From Acinetobacter colistiniresistens (GTDB lineage Bacteria > Pseudomonadota > Gammaproteobacteria > Pseudomonadales > Moraxellaceae): a stretch of DNA of 64,000 bases. The stretch lies in assembly GCF_000413935.1 (NCBI RefSeq), contig NZ_KE340382.1, positions 112,917-176,916 of the forward strand, given 5' to 3'. The notes beneath the pieces are model-generated. The model was not told the DNA's origin and ran no database searches. It worked only from the letters and a program-made list of their open reading frames with translations. The stretch's first letter is position 1. Each line of letters opens with the position of its first letter. The position numbers were made by a program, and so were the translations under genes. Positions 39,008 through 47,051 of this stretch are shown here, one piece after another.

Positions 39008-39034
39008 AAAACCTGCGGGGTGGCAGGCTTTGTT
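39008..39034 (-). terminator. Terminator-like hairpin upstream of the Cys-pair gene
   Basis: aacctgc-ggggtg-gcaggctt with a T7 run in minus-strand sense. The tail ATGCCCAAAATT matches that after the hairpin at 36744. It may be a remnant of a lost upstream gene, because no minus-strand gene now reads into it. Confidence 0.55.
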
Positions 39035-39223
39035 TTCATATATTCATGAATGGCTCGAAAAAGCTTCATGATTCTCATTAGGATGTTATGTATTTGAAAT
39101 AATTTAGAATGTTATTCAGTCTACTTCGCTATTTGCATTTTTTTGATATTTTTCCGCCAACAGCTTTGCTGTGATTTTATTTAACAAATTTTATATTACC
39201 TCCATGCTGTAAAGGAGATAATC

Positions 39224-39376
39224 ATGGCTAATTTATATCAATGTGCAGAATGTTACACAACACTCTATGGCGATGCTTTACCAGAAGGTGAATATTATAA
39301 TTCTATCGTGAACGGTGAACTATGCTCTTCATGTCAAGCTGAGCAAGATGATGATTTTTATGACGATGATGATTGA
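39224..39376 (+). CDS. 50-residue zinc-ribbon-like acidic protein
   Basis: This short gene follows a strong AAAGGAGATAATC site. The protein has CAEC near the start and CSSC near residue 34, a four-Cys zinc ribbon, and ends in an acidic tail (DDDFYDDDD). The next gene starts two bases after the stop, so it is the first gene of an apparent three-gene operon with the HicA-like and ankyrin genes. Confidence 0.65.
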   Translation: MANLYQCAECYTTLYGDALPEGEYYNSIVNGELCSSCQAEQDDDFYDDDD

Positions 39377-39377
39377 T

Positions 39378-39578
39378 ATGAAGTTTTCAAACAACAAAGA
39401 CATTCATCAATTCATTGTTAAACTTTTAAGGCAAGAATCTATCTATTTATCTAAAGGGAAAAAGCATAATTTTTTAATGATTAACAATAGGAAGTTAGCC
39501 ATTCCATCTACGCCAAGTGATTTTAGAAGCTTTCAACAATTTAAACACGATATAAACCGATTTTTAAGAAGAAATTAA
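39378..39578 (+). CDS. 66-residue HicA/YcfA-like protein
   Basis: The start is placed at 39378 directly after the zinc-ribbon gene. The sequence KGKKHNFLMINNRKLAIPSTPSDFR followed by a helix resembles the HicA/YcfA dsRNA-binding-like fold, where the His after a Gly/Lys stretch is catalytic in HicA mRNA interferases. No HicB antitoxin is recognised nearby, so the toxin role is only a possibility. The stop lies one base before the ankyrin gene start. Confidence 0.5.
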   Translation: MKFSNNKDIHQFIVKLLRQESIYLSKGKKHNFLMINNRKLAIPSTPSDFRSFQQFKHDINRFLRRN

Positions 39579-39579
39579 C

Positions 39580-41784
39580 ATGCAAACACCATCATTAGTA
39601 TTTCCCACAGGCGCGGTACTGCTCAGAGAAATCACCAACCATTTTGGCTTAAAGAATCATACAGGTCTAGCAAAGCAAATAGATGAATATACGAATAATA
39701 TTCACTATCCGCATTATTTTGAAGAGAGCTTTATCAAAGCACTTTTTAGTACCAAATATTTTTCAGCAAAAATTCAAAGTAAAATGATTCATGCATTTAG
39801 AAAAGCAATGCAGGAATTTTATGATTTTCAATTACTATTTAGCTTGAATGGTGATGCTCAGCAAAAGACCACAAATGATTTCTTGAATCTGATGATCTCA
39901 GTAAAATTTATTCCTATTCTAAAGCAACATTTAGTTTCACTTGGCCTCGTAGCCAAAAACCAAAAATCTCATTTTTTATGTGAACTTTTAAAACAAAGTT
40001 TTAACGTAAAAAAACTCGATAAAGAGCTACAAGATCGATTCAGAGTATGGGGAAATTTAGAGGAGTTACCTGATCCGCAAAACTTACACCTTATTGTTAA
40101 AAGTCATGTACATTTCACTAATCAAGCAGATGTTCTCTCCGCTCTTTTAACTGCTAGAGCTTTAGATAGTCTTTATAAAAATGGCATAACAGAGAAAGAC
40201 ATTTCAGATCAAGAGTTTGCGCCTTTTATTCAGCAAATGCTTAACTCAGAAAATGAATCGGCATATATGCATTTGTCATTGAATGAGTTTATTTTTTCAT
40301 CTTTGTTGAAACTTCCAAAAGAAAATATCATTTTAGATAAATATACAGATAATGCAGAAGGTACTCTATCCCTCCTATATAAGCGTATTCAGAATCAATC
40401 CAATCAACTGGAATTTAGTCTCACAAATATCAACTTATTTATGGAGACCATTGATCAATATCCAGAGTTTGAAAGCCTTCGCTTTAGTGGTTATTGGGCT
40501 AAGGCTCGTTACTACTTATTTACTGGGAAACTTGAAGATGCAATTCAACCCTATACGAAATGCGTAGAAAGTTGCATTCAATATGATGGACGTAATCTTG
40601 AGCAAATTTTAACTGAGGCTTTGACGGCTTGTTCATTACAAAACTCGCCTGACAATCATTCAATCAGAAAATTCGCCAATATCGCCATTCGCTATCATTT
40701 ACGTTTCTCTAAAGTTGATTTAGATTTCGACAACCTTCCGCAAAAGTTTAAATTGGAAAATGTGTTTGAACCATGGGAACTAAAGGCTTTAAAAACTAAA
40801 GTATGTGATATTTTTGATAAACAGTTATTCATTAGAGATGAATGTTCTTTTTTAAATGATCTACCAAATCAAAAGTTTTTGACTTTGAAAAACAAGATAA
40901 GAATTGATCTAAGCCAGCCGAATAAGGTCATCAAAATTGATGAACAAAAAACAGTGAAAATGCCTCAACTTTTATATGCTATTCAATTACGTGATGTTAA
41001 AACTGTGAAAGCATTACTTGATGCTGGCGCAGATATAAATAAATTAAGTTCTAGCTATGATTCTTCGCTCACGATGTGCTTATATGATCATATTATGGAG
41101 TTATCTGATGAACAGCAGCAAATATTAGCTATACTATTAAAGCATACGTTTTTACCTGTAACATTAAATGCAGTCTCAACAAAAATACGTTTAAGCGCAT
41201 TGCACCTTGCCATTCAACTTGGGGATGTTAATTTAGTAAAAACACTGGTGGATATGGGTACAAATGTCAACTTACTTGCGGATATTGATCACCACACTCC
41301 ATTACACCTCGCTTTAAAAATGCTTCACTGTGTAAAAAGATCATTTCATTTTGAGGACATGATTCAGCGAACCTTATTACATCCCGAGCAAAGCAAGTAC
41401 AGCTTATATCAACATTCAGCAGGAAAACTCAAGTTAAATGATGTTTTGAAAAATCTGGATACGCCTACGGGCAGGATGATTGGTAAAGAAGTGTTTGAAG
41501 CAATGAAATCCAAAGCATCTGTTGAACAGCTTAACAAAATCGTATTTATCCTACTTAATGCTGGTGCAAATGTGAATCAGCCAGCCAAGTTACCTATTTC
41601 AGGCTACACACCATTTATGCTCGCTTTAGAAAGTGATGAGTATGAAATTGCTCAATATATGTTAGAGCAGTGTAAGGCGGATATGAATGGTTCTTATGTT
41701 AACCCACGTAATGGTCAGTTGGTCTTTCCGACAGACATTATAAATCACTTTAAATCAACACAGTGCAAACAACTGATTCATTAA
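39580..41784 (+). CDS. Large ankyrin-repeat protein
   Basis: A 734-residue protein. Residues 1-450 are helical without a recognised domain (AFRKAMQEFYDFQLLFSLN, TPR-like stretch near 300-340). Residues about 465-720 carry ankyrin-type repeats: LLYAIQLRDVKTVKALLDAGADIN, SALHLAIQLGDVNLVKTLVDMGTNVN, TPLHLALKML and TPFMLALESDEYEIAQYMLE. No signal peptide or membrane span is seen, so it is probably cytoplasmic. It follows the HicA-like gene by one base and ends in a strong terminator. Role unknown. Confidence 0.75.
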   Translation: MQTPSLVFPTGAVLLREITNHFGLKNHTGLAKQIDEYTNNIHYPHYFEESFIKALFSTKYFSAKIQSKMIHAFRKAMQEFYDFQLLFSLNGDAQQKTTNDFLNLMISVKFIPILKQHLVSLGLVAKNQKSHFLCELLKQSFNVKKLDKELQDRFRVWGNLEELPDPQNLHLIVKSHVHFTNQADVLSALLTARALDSLYKNGITEKDISDQEFAPFIQQMLNSENESAYMHLSLNEFIFSSLLKLPKENIILDKYTDNAEGTLSLLYKRIQNQSNQLEFSLTNINLFMETIDQYPEFESLRFSGYWAKARYYLFTGKLEDAIQPYTKCVESCIQYDGRNLEQILTEALTACSLQNSPDNHSIRKFANIAIRYHLRFSKVDLDFDNLPQKFKLENVFEPWELKALKTKVCDIFDKQLFIRDECSFLNDLPNQKFLTLKNKIRIDLSQPNKVIKIDEQKTVKMPQLLYAIQLRDVKTVKALLDAGADINKLSSSYDSSLTMCLYDHIMELSDEQQQILAILLKHTFLPVTLNAVSTKIRLSALHLAIQLGDVNLVKTLVDMGTNVNLLADIDHHTPLHLALKMLHCVKRSFHFEDMIQRTLLHPEQSKYSLYQHSAGKLKLNDVLKNLDTPTGRMIGKEVFEAMKSKASVEQLNKIVFILLNAGANVNQPAKLPISGYTPFMLALESDEYEIAQYMLEQCKADMNGSYVNPRNGQLVFPTDIINHFKSTQCKQLIH

Positions 41785-41808
41785 TAGAACCAACTTATAT
41801 CACTGTTA

Positions 41809-41838
41809 AAATCTTACTGTATGTCAGTAAGATTTTTT
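41809..41838 (+). terminator. Terminator after the ankyrin gene
   Basis: Perfect 11-base arms aaatcttactg / cagtaagattt with loop tatgt and a T-run, 25 bases after the stop. Confidence 0.88.
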
Positions 41839-41970
41839 CTAGATATTTACCGAATAATCCCACATTTCTTTACACACATTTAAAAATTTATTAAATACAG
41901 TATCTCACAAGTTGATTATCAAAATAAAATCAGTAAGATAAATCCAAAAATCACCAATGACTTAAGAATT

Positions 41971-42432
41971 ATGACCCAAATTAGAATTGCCGAATTTTGT
42001 GAAAAATATGGATTTACCGAACATCAAATTAGACATGCGACTCGCTCAGGTAAACTTGGAAGAATTGAGAAAGGTGTGCTCAATGAAGAAGAAGCATTAC
42101 AAGTTCTAGAAAGTATCCAACCTAAAAATATTGGTCTAATCACACTGCAAAATGAAATTACTGAATTAAAAAAACAATTACACAATGCACTTGATCTAAA
42201 AAACTATTATGAAACTGAGTTAAATAAATTAGGCATATTTCCACCACAAATAGCGAAAATTCCACTTCACCCTGAAACGATAAAAAAATTAAGTGATCAG
42301 CCCACTTTTTCTCAAGAGTGGATGAAAGATCAAATACAACAAACGCCTGAATCCGAAAGAATCTTCAAAGCCCGTAAAGTACCAATTCCTCCAGAAGCGT
42401 TTACTTCTAGCCTACCTGACAAAGAACAATAG
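41971..42432 (+). CDS. Protein with MerR-like N-terminal helix-turn-helix and coiled coil
   Basis: A 153-residue protein. IRIAEFCEKYGFTEHQIRHATRSGKLGRI looks like a MerR/excisionase-type winged helix. Residues 55-85 (LQNEITELKKQLHNALDLKNYY) form a coiled coil, and the tail is Pro-rich. It is probably DNA binding, perhaps a replication or partition accessory or regulator. Not assigned to a named family. It is transcribed alone. Confidence 0.55.
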   Translation: MTQIRIAEFCEKYGFTEHQIRHATRSGKLGRIEKGVLNEEEALQVLESIQPKNIGLITLQNEITELKKQLHNALDLKNYYETELNKLGIFPPQIAKIPLHPETIKKLSDQPTFSQEWMKDQIQQTPESERIFKARKVPIPPEAFTSSLPDKEQ

Positions 42433-42491
42433 AACTTGATCTGTATTCAATCAAAATGCCTAGCACTGTTGGACATTTGCAACAATCCATA

Positions 42492-42746
42492 TCATCGATC
42501 TTTGATTTTAATTTCTTTTTCACTACAGCTTGATTGACTCAGCGAGACCTTAAATTTATCATTCCATTGCTGACCTACATCGTCAGTCGGTTTTAGCAGA
42601 CCGTTCAGCCAAAGCACACTAAAAAGTTTATCTTTTTGGTGGGCGACCCTGCGTGCCCCCTCTGCGGCGGAACGGGAGGGGGACACCTTCGGGTGTGCTG
42701 ATCCTTTGGCTATCAGTCTGCTAACCCCTTTTCGTTTCGCCACCAT
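42492..42746. other. GC-rich structured segment (possible ncRNA or short minus-strand gene)
   Basis: Bases 42640-42740 are markedly GC-rich against AT-rich surroundings. In plus-strand sense they offer three stems: ccccctc/gaggggg, cacc-ttcg-ggtg with a UUCG loop, and ctgat/atcag, followed by aacccctttt. A minus-strand frame of 84 codons (MVAKRKGVSRLIAKGSAHPK...) spans the same bases, so it could instead be a small basic protein. The rest of 42433-42988 shows nothing else recognisable. Confidence 0.4.
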
Positions 42747-42988
42747 TATTTAGCAGTAATGCGGTGAAACTTCTTTCTAGCCAAAGGAGTCATACCCATG
42801 ACTAAGCATTTTTTATCTTTATTGTTTTCCCTAAAACGATTTTCAATTTCCTTGTTACCCTAATAGCACCCATAAAATTTTGCTGATTGAACTAATCTAA
42901 AAGCGATTTAGCCTTAGAAAGCTTTGTCTCACCCATGATTCAGTGAGTTGAGCAAAATTGATAACACAATAAAAAATTCGGGGAATCG

Positions 42989-43243
42989 ATGAAAATGCTA
43001 ACTTCGCTTGCACTCATCTCACTAGTCATGATGACAGCAGGCTGTGCCAGTAAAACAGAACGTCAGTTTATCAGTGGTTGTAAAACAGGAGGCATTGATG
43101 GCAGTACCTGTTCATGTATCTACGACAAACTTGAAAACAAATATGGTGAGGATGGACTGAAAGAAAATATCTATACCTTACAGCAAACTGAATCTTTCCA
43201 GACAGATATGATCAATGTGTCCTATCAGTGCATGAAGGAGTAG
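42989..43243 (+). CDS. Small lipoprotein
   Basis: An 84-residue protein with a signal peptide and lipobox MTAGC (Cys19). The mature part contains four Cys (CKTGG, CSCIYDKL, YQCMKE), possibly two disulfides. A GGGGAAT-type site precedes the start. It is the first gene of a tight four-gene cluster of envelope proteins. Confidence 0.7.
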   Translation: MKMLTSLALISLVMMTAGCASKTERQFISGCKTGGIDGSTCSCIYDKLENKYGEDGLKENIYTLQQTESFQTDMINVSYQCMKE

Positions 43244-43245
43244 CT

Positions 43246-43374
43246 ATGCGAACACTTGCAGGCATTATCTGCGTCATAGCTGTGATTTGTGTACTGGGTC
43301 TACCCTTCATTGGTTTCATGATCGTGATGGGAATTTTTATTGCATTGGCAAAATTTGCAACTGGGGGAAAGTAA
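43246..43374 (+). CDS. 42-residue single-span membrane protein
   Basis: This short gene starts two bases after the lipoprotein stop, with GAAGGAG upstream. The product is one long hydrophobic helix (IICVIAVICVLGLPFIGFMI...) ending in a basic tail (FATGGK). Its stop is immediately followed by the next ATG. It belongs to the envelope cluster; function unknown. Confidence 0.6.
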   Translation: MRTLAGIICVIAVICVLGLPFIGFMIVMGIFIALAKFATGGK

Positions 43375-43602
43375 ATGAATTCAAATATTAAAACAGGTCT
43401 GATTAGCATCTATCTAGTAATCGGCTTTTTCTTTGCAGTCTATCAACACTTTTGGGGGCAGTATAACTACAAGTCTTTTGCCTACAATATTGGACAGGGC
43501 TTTGTTTGGCCTGCGGTGATGTTTCCTGTTGTTGGTAAAATTGTAGGGGGTATTCTGATCCTGTTATTTATCTGGTTCGTTGTTATTCGTCCAAAAATAT
43601 AA
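43375..43602 (+). CDS. 75-residue two-span membrane protein
   Basis: Two hydrophobic helices (GLISIYLVIGFFFAVYQHFW and VGGILILLFIWFVVIRP) are joined by an amphipathic aromatic segment. It abuts the preceding 42-residue protein gene. Resembles small plasmid/ICE-encoded inner membrane proteins of unknown function. Confidence 0.65.
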   Translation: MNSNIKTGLISIYLVIGFFFAVYQHFWGQYNYKSFAYNIGQGFVWPAVMFPVVGKIVGGILILLFIWFVVIRPKI

Positions 43603-43614
43603 GGGAGTGCAATC

Positions 43615-44283
43615 ATGAAATCTTTACTTTCCACCATTGCCCTGTGTTCCCTATTGATGGCATGTAGTCAAGGTAATCAATCTGCAAAGACTGATACTTC
43701 GGGTGAGTCTGCCAGTGCTGTTGCAAAGCATACCAAGCCTGAATCTATTTATGCACCCTATACCGAGGAAGCAGTCAAAGCCAGATTGAATGATATGCGA
43801 GCGATTGTTGATTCAGGTCATTTATATTTACCTGCATATGAGAAGGAAGCGCAGTCTTACTTGGATAAGTGGCAGACCTACCCTGATATGCTAAAAGCTA
43901 TGATGGAGTCTGAGCTTGATCCAACCGATACACAGGAAGTTGCCGATATCCCGCTTGACGAGGAAGAGGCTGCTATTGATGATGTTGCCTCAATCAGTGC
44001 CCGTGGTCGTATTACCGCTCAGGAGTCTCAATCTGCATTCAATGTGCCTGGTGCAATAGATTACTTCCTTGAAATCCAATCAACCAATGAACAGCCGTTT
44101 ACCTTACAAGGTTTAAAGATTAACCGTGGTCGCTGTGGCTTTAGTACAGGTGATTTTTATAGCAAAATGCCTGTGACTTTAAATTATAGCGGTACAGTGA
44201 AATATTTACTGAAATGTAAGGGTGATCAAGTCCTTGAAGCTGAAATCATTACAGATCAAGGTAATTTCAATATTACATTTTAA
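43615..44283 (+). CDS. Lipoprotein, 222 residues
   Basis: The lipobox SLLMAC gives Cys17. A Ser/Lys-rich linker is followed by a mixed domain with an acidic stretch (DIPLDEEEAAIDD) and a C-terminal beta-rich part with two Cys (RCGFSTGDF, LLKCKGDQ) that may be bridged. No family was recognised. It is the last of the four-gene envelope cluster; a perfect terminator follows 18 bases on. Confidence 0.68.
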   Translation: MKSLLSTIALCSLLMACSQGNQSAKTDTSGESASAVAKHTKPESIYAPYTEEAVKARLNDMRAIVDSGHLYLPAYEKEAQSYLDKWQTYPDMLKAMMESELDPTDTQEVADIPLDEEEAAIDDVASISARGRITAQESQSAFNVPGAIDYFLEIQSTNEQPFTLQGLKINRGRCGFSTGDFYSKMPVTLNYSGTVKYLLKCKGDQVLEAEIITDQGNFNITF

Positions 44284-44301
44284 TAATATTGAATCGTACA
44301 T

Positions 44302-44336
44302 ATTGAAAAGCTCGGCAGCTTGCCGAGCTTTTCAAT
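44302..44336. terminator. Bidirectional terminator between convergent genes
   Basis: Perfect 16-base arms (attgaaaagctcggca / tgccgagcttttcaat) with a 3-base loop, between the lipoprotein gene and the GIY-YIG gene. Confidence 0.92.
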
Positions 44337-44366
44337 TTCATCTCAGAATAAAAATTCTGAGCTGGT

Positions 44367-45503
44367 TTAATTCGAGTTATAGCCAAACTTTCTTGTCATT
44401 AAAGTATCTTTCCACCAACTTTCTCTACTCAATATGACTTTGTCATCCGTTGTCGATTTAAAAATATCGAGAATTGAATATCTAAAATGGTTTTCAATAT
44501 GCTCTTTCGAAAGTTGTTTAAGCTGAACATTCCCACCATGTCGACTTTTCACATAATTCTGCCATCGATTTAACAACATATTTTCAGCATATGCAGATCC
44601 AACATATTGTTTCCCATTAGATGTATCCGTAATCAAATATACTGCTTTTTGATTTTGCAAAGCTGTCTTCCATGATTCTTTTTCAATAACTCGTGTTAAC
44701 TCCTGCCATGATATATTTACATTTTCATATCCTGGGAAAATATCATTGTCAAAAATATCGGGAAGAAGTTGATGTACTTCGCATTCATCAATAATTGTAT
44801 TTGCCCAACGAATTAAGGTTTGAGATGAATTTTTATATTTCACAACTAAGCGACCAAAGAACTTACGGTATTGTTCCAAAGCCTCAAACTCATATCCAAC
44901 ATCATTAAATTTATTAAGATCCTTAGTCACTCTTCCGACATGAACCAATAGCCATAAGTCTTCATTTGGTTTTATTCTGATGAGCCCAATAGTGAACTGG
45001 CCTTCTCTATAAGATTTCTTGGAATTATAATTCCAATAGTGCCCTTTAAGAATTTCGTCAATATTCCCATTTTTAAATACTTCAATCGGGTTCCAATTTC
45101 CACCAAACATGACATTCAGTCTAATTTTTGTATTATCTAAATCTTGAATTTGCAAAAGATCATTGAGCATGACCTTATGATGAGCCTCAGCTAAAATAGA
45201 CAGATGCTCTATTGCTTTTAAAACTAGGCCTGAGCGAATAGTATGAGGAAGCGTACCTTCTACAAAACGCTCCATGCGAATGACTGCTGTTAAGAAGGCT
45301 AGTGTCGTATTTTTATCAAACTGAAGAATTATGTTCTCATCTATATCGGCATATACCGACAATACTTCCTGATAATTCAAAACCATCTCATTAGCCATAG
45401 CTTTAATCAGATTATCTTCAATATCATTTATAGCCAAGTCAGGATGTAACTTTAAATTCTCTAAACTCGGAATAATTTCTAAAAGTGAATGATTTAAGTT
45501 CAT
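44367..45503 (-). CDS. DUF6508 and GIY-YIG nuclease fusion protein
   Basis: A 378-residue protein. Residues about 10-120 resemble DUF6508 (NTTLAFLTAVIRMERFVEGTL). A middle domain (about 130-270) follows, then a C-terminal GIY-YIG nuclease: AVYLITDTSNGKQYVGSA near residue 287, NRWQNYVKSRHGG with the catalytic Arg region, and ILSRESWWKD with the metal Glu. Such fusions occur on islands and may be DNA-cleaving defence or mobility proteins; that role is inference. It stands alone, with AT-rich flanks. Confidence 0.75.
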   Translation of the reverse strand: MNLNHSLLEIIPSLENLKLHPDLAINDIEDNLIKAMANEMVLNYQEVLSVYADIDENIILQFDKNTTLAFLTAVIRMERFVEGTLPHTIRSGLVLKAIEHLSILAEAHHKVMLNDLLQIQDLDNTKIRLNVMFGGNWNPIEVFKNGNIDEILKGHYWNYNSKKSYREGQFTIGLIRIKPNEDLWLLVHVGRVTKDLNKFNDVGYEFEALEQYRKFFGRLVVKYKNSSQTLIRWANTIIDECEVHQLLPDIFDNDIFPGYENVNISWQELTRVIEKESWKTALQNQKAVYLITDTSNGKQYVGSAYAENMLLNRWQNYVKSRHGGNVQLKQLSKEHIENHFRYSILDIFKSTTDDKVILSRESWWKDTLMTRKFGYNSN

Positions 45504-45685
45504 AAATTTTTATTAAAAATATAGTAAATTTAAACCAATAATTTACAATAAAAATATAGTTTTATCTGTCCAAAAATTAATCTTCATCAATCCTAAACGT
45601 CATATTGCGTCGCTCATTAGTATCTAGATTACACAATATAGAGAACACAATACATTAGATGTGTTCTCTATTAAAAATTCAATAT

Positions 45686-46645
45686 TTATAAACCTCTTCG
45701 GTTTTTCGAATCGATCACACCTTTACCAAAACTACGCATATTTGACGTATCCTTGACCCTTGGATGTTGTTGCTCTTTTTCAGCATTCACCAGATAAGGG
45801 ACAACGTAATTCAGAAAATTATTAAGTTTATTTTCATCATGACGATGAATCATACCAATCCCTAATGTCCCCATCGCTTCATAGATCGCCATATAGTCGG
45901 GATGGTTACAGTTAAAAATATAACCATATCCATGAGTAATCTGCTTCCAGCACTCACCGACCCACTGCCCCATCATAAAACCTTCTTGATGTATATTTCC
46001 ATCGTACATAAGCAGGAGATGACAATGGTAGCCTTTGCTTACCCCATGCTCCAATGCCCAAGCATAACCTTGCAAACCACTAAAGCAAGAATCCTGATCT
46101 GCGATACGCCGACGCAAGACTTCTAAGGCTTGGTTAAATGCCTGAATGTTGTATAAGGCTTGATATTCTTTCTTAATAGATAGATCCACCCGAACAACTA
46201 ACGTTCTCGCATAATGATGAATGAGTGTGGATGCATAATCAAAAAGGCTTTGTTGATTCTTCAATTCACGTTGTTGATGTTCAATTAGTTGCTGTTTTAT
46301 ACAACCTGATAATGATTGAATATAAGTCAGAATATGCCATACAGTCATTTCATCAAAATACTTAATAGATTCATAATCTGCCTGTGGCATTTGGCTCAGT
46401 GTGTAATCAACTGTCTTCACAATCTCAATGAATATCAGTACTGTATTGCAATAGAATAAATGAGCGTTATAGATTGGCTTAAATGACTGAACTAATTTTT
46501 GTAGGTCTATCATTAGGTTTTGATGATATAGATCATAACTACCCAAGCAAACCTCTTGAATGAAGTGATCTACTCCTGCCAACACTTCTGCTTCATGGTA
46601 AAGCTGATCATATAGATTATATTGAAATTGAATATTTTGGCACAT
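45686..46645 (-). CDS. Inovirus Gp2-like (YagK/YfjJ domain) protein
   Basis: A 319-residue protein. The C-terminal half (about 145-290) matches the YagK/YfjJ/inovirus Gp2 pattern: TLVVRVDLS, LEVLRRRI, GYAWALEHGVSKGYHCHLLLMYDG and GQWVGECWKQITHGYGYIFNCN. The H-x-H within GYHCHLLLMY resembles HUH replication initiators, suggesting a replication-related role in a satellite or integrated plasmid. It is transcribed toward the left, separated from the next genes by an AT-rich region. Confidence 0.72.
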   Translation of the reverse strand: MCQNIQFQYNLYDQLYHEAEVLAGVDHFIQEVCLGSYDLYHQNLMIDLQKLVQSFKPIYNAHLFYCNTVLIFIEIVKTVDYTLSQMPQADYESIKYFDEMTVWHILTYIQSLSGCIKQQLIEHQQRELKNQQSLFDYASTLIHHYARTLVVRVDLSIKKEYQALYNIQAFNQALEVLRRRIADQDSCFSGLQGYAWALEHGVSKGYHCHLLLMYDGNIHQEGFMMGQWVGECWKQITHGYGYIFNCNHPDYMAIYEAMGTLGIGMIHRHDENKLNNFLNYVVPYLVNAEKEQQHPRVKDTSNMRSFGKGVIDSKNRRGL

Positions 46646-46822
46646 TAGAATTCTCTTGAAATATAAGCTTCATATCTAAGAGTGAGATGTAAAATTTTAC
46701 TGATCATGATTCTAGAGCAAGATGTTGTGATCATCCTGCTCAGCTGAATATGCTCATAGACTTTGAAACATACTATAGGGATAATTTAGAATGTTTTAAC
46801 TCATTGTAATTTATATATTGTC

Positions 46823-46848
46823 TATAGCCCATTTGAATATGGGCTATA
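46823..46848. repeat. 26-bp palindrome in the Gp2-like upstream region
   Basis: tatagcccat-ttgaat-atgggctata, with perfect 10-base arms, 178 bases upstream of the Gp2-like start. It could be a terminator, operator or replication hairpin. The rest of 46646-47051 is AT-rich with nothing recognisable. Confidence 0.5.
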
Positions 46849-47051
46849 CTGTGTTTAGTGACTTATCATAGTTGCTTTCAACATAAGCTATTGTTTATAT
46901 TATTAATATATATTACTTACGTAGTACTTATAGTTAATAATATATCTTACCTGTTAAGCATTCTGAGCTGTTGGTTCAATAAGATCATTGATCCACAAGA
47001 TGCTAATCACCGATGTATCCGAAGAAATGTCAAATTGTGCTTAGGCTAAAG

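Noticed and set aside
46858..47049. Plus-strand 63-codon frame after the palindrome
   Set aside because: AT-rich hydrophobic run with no ribosome site; it looks like chance.
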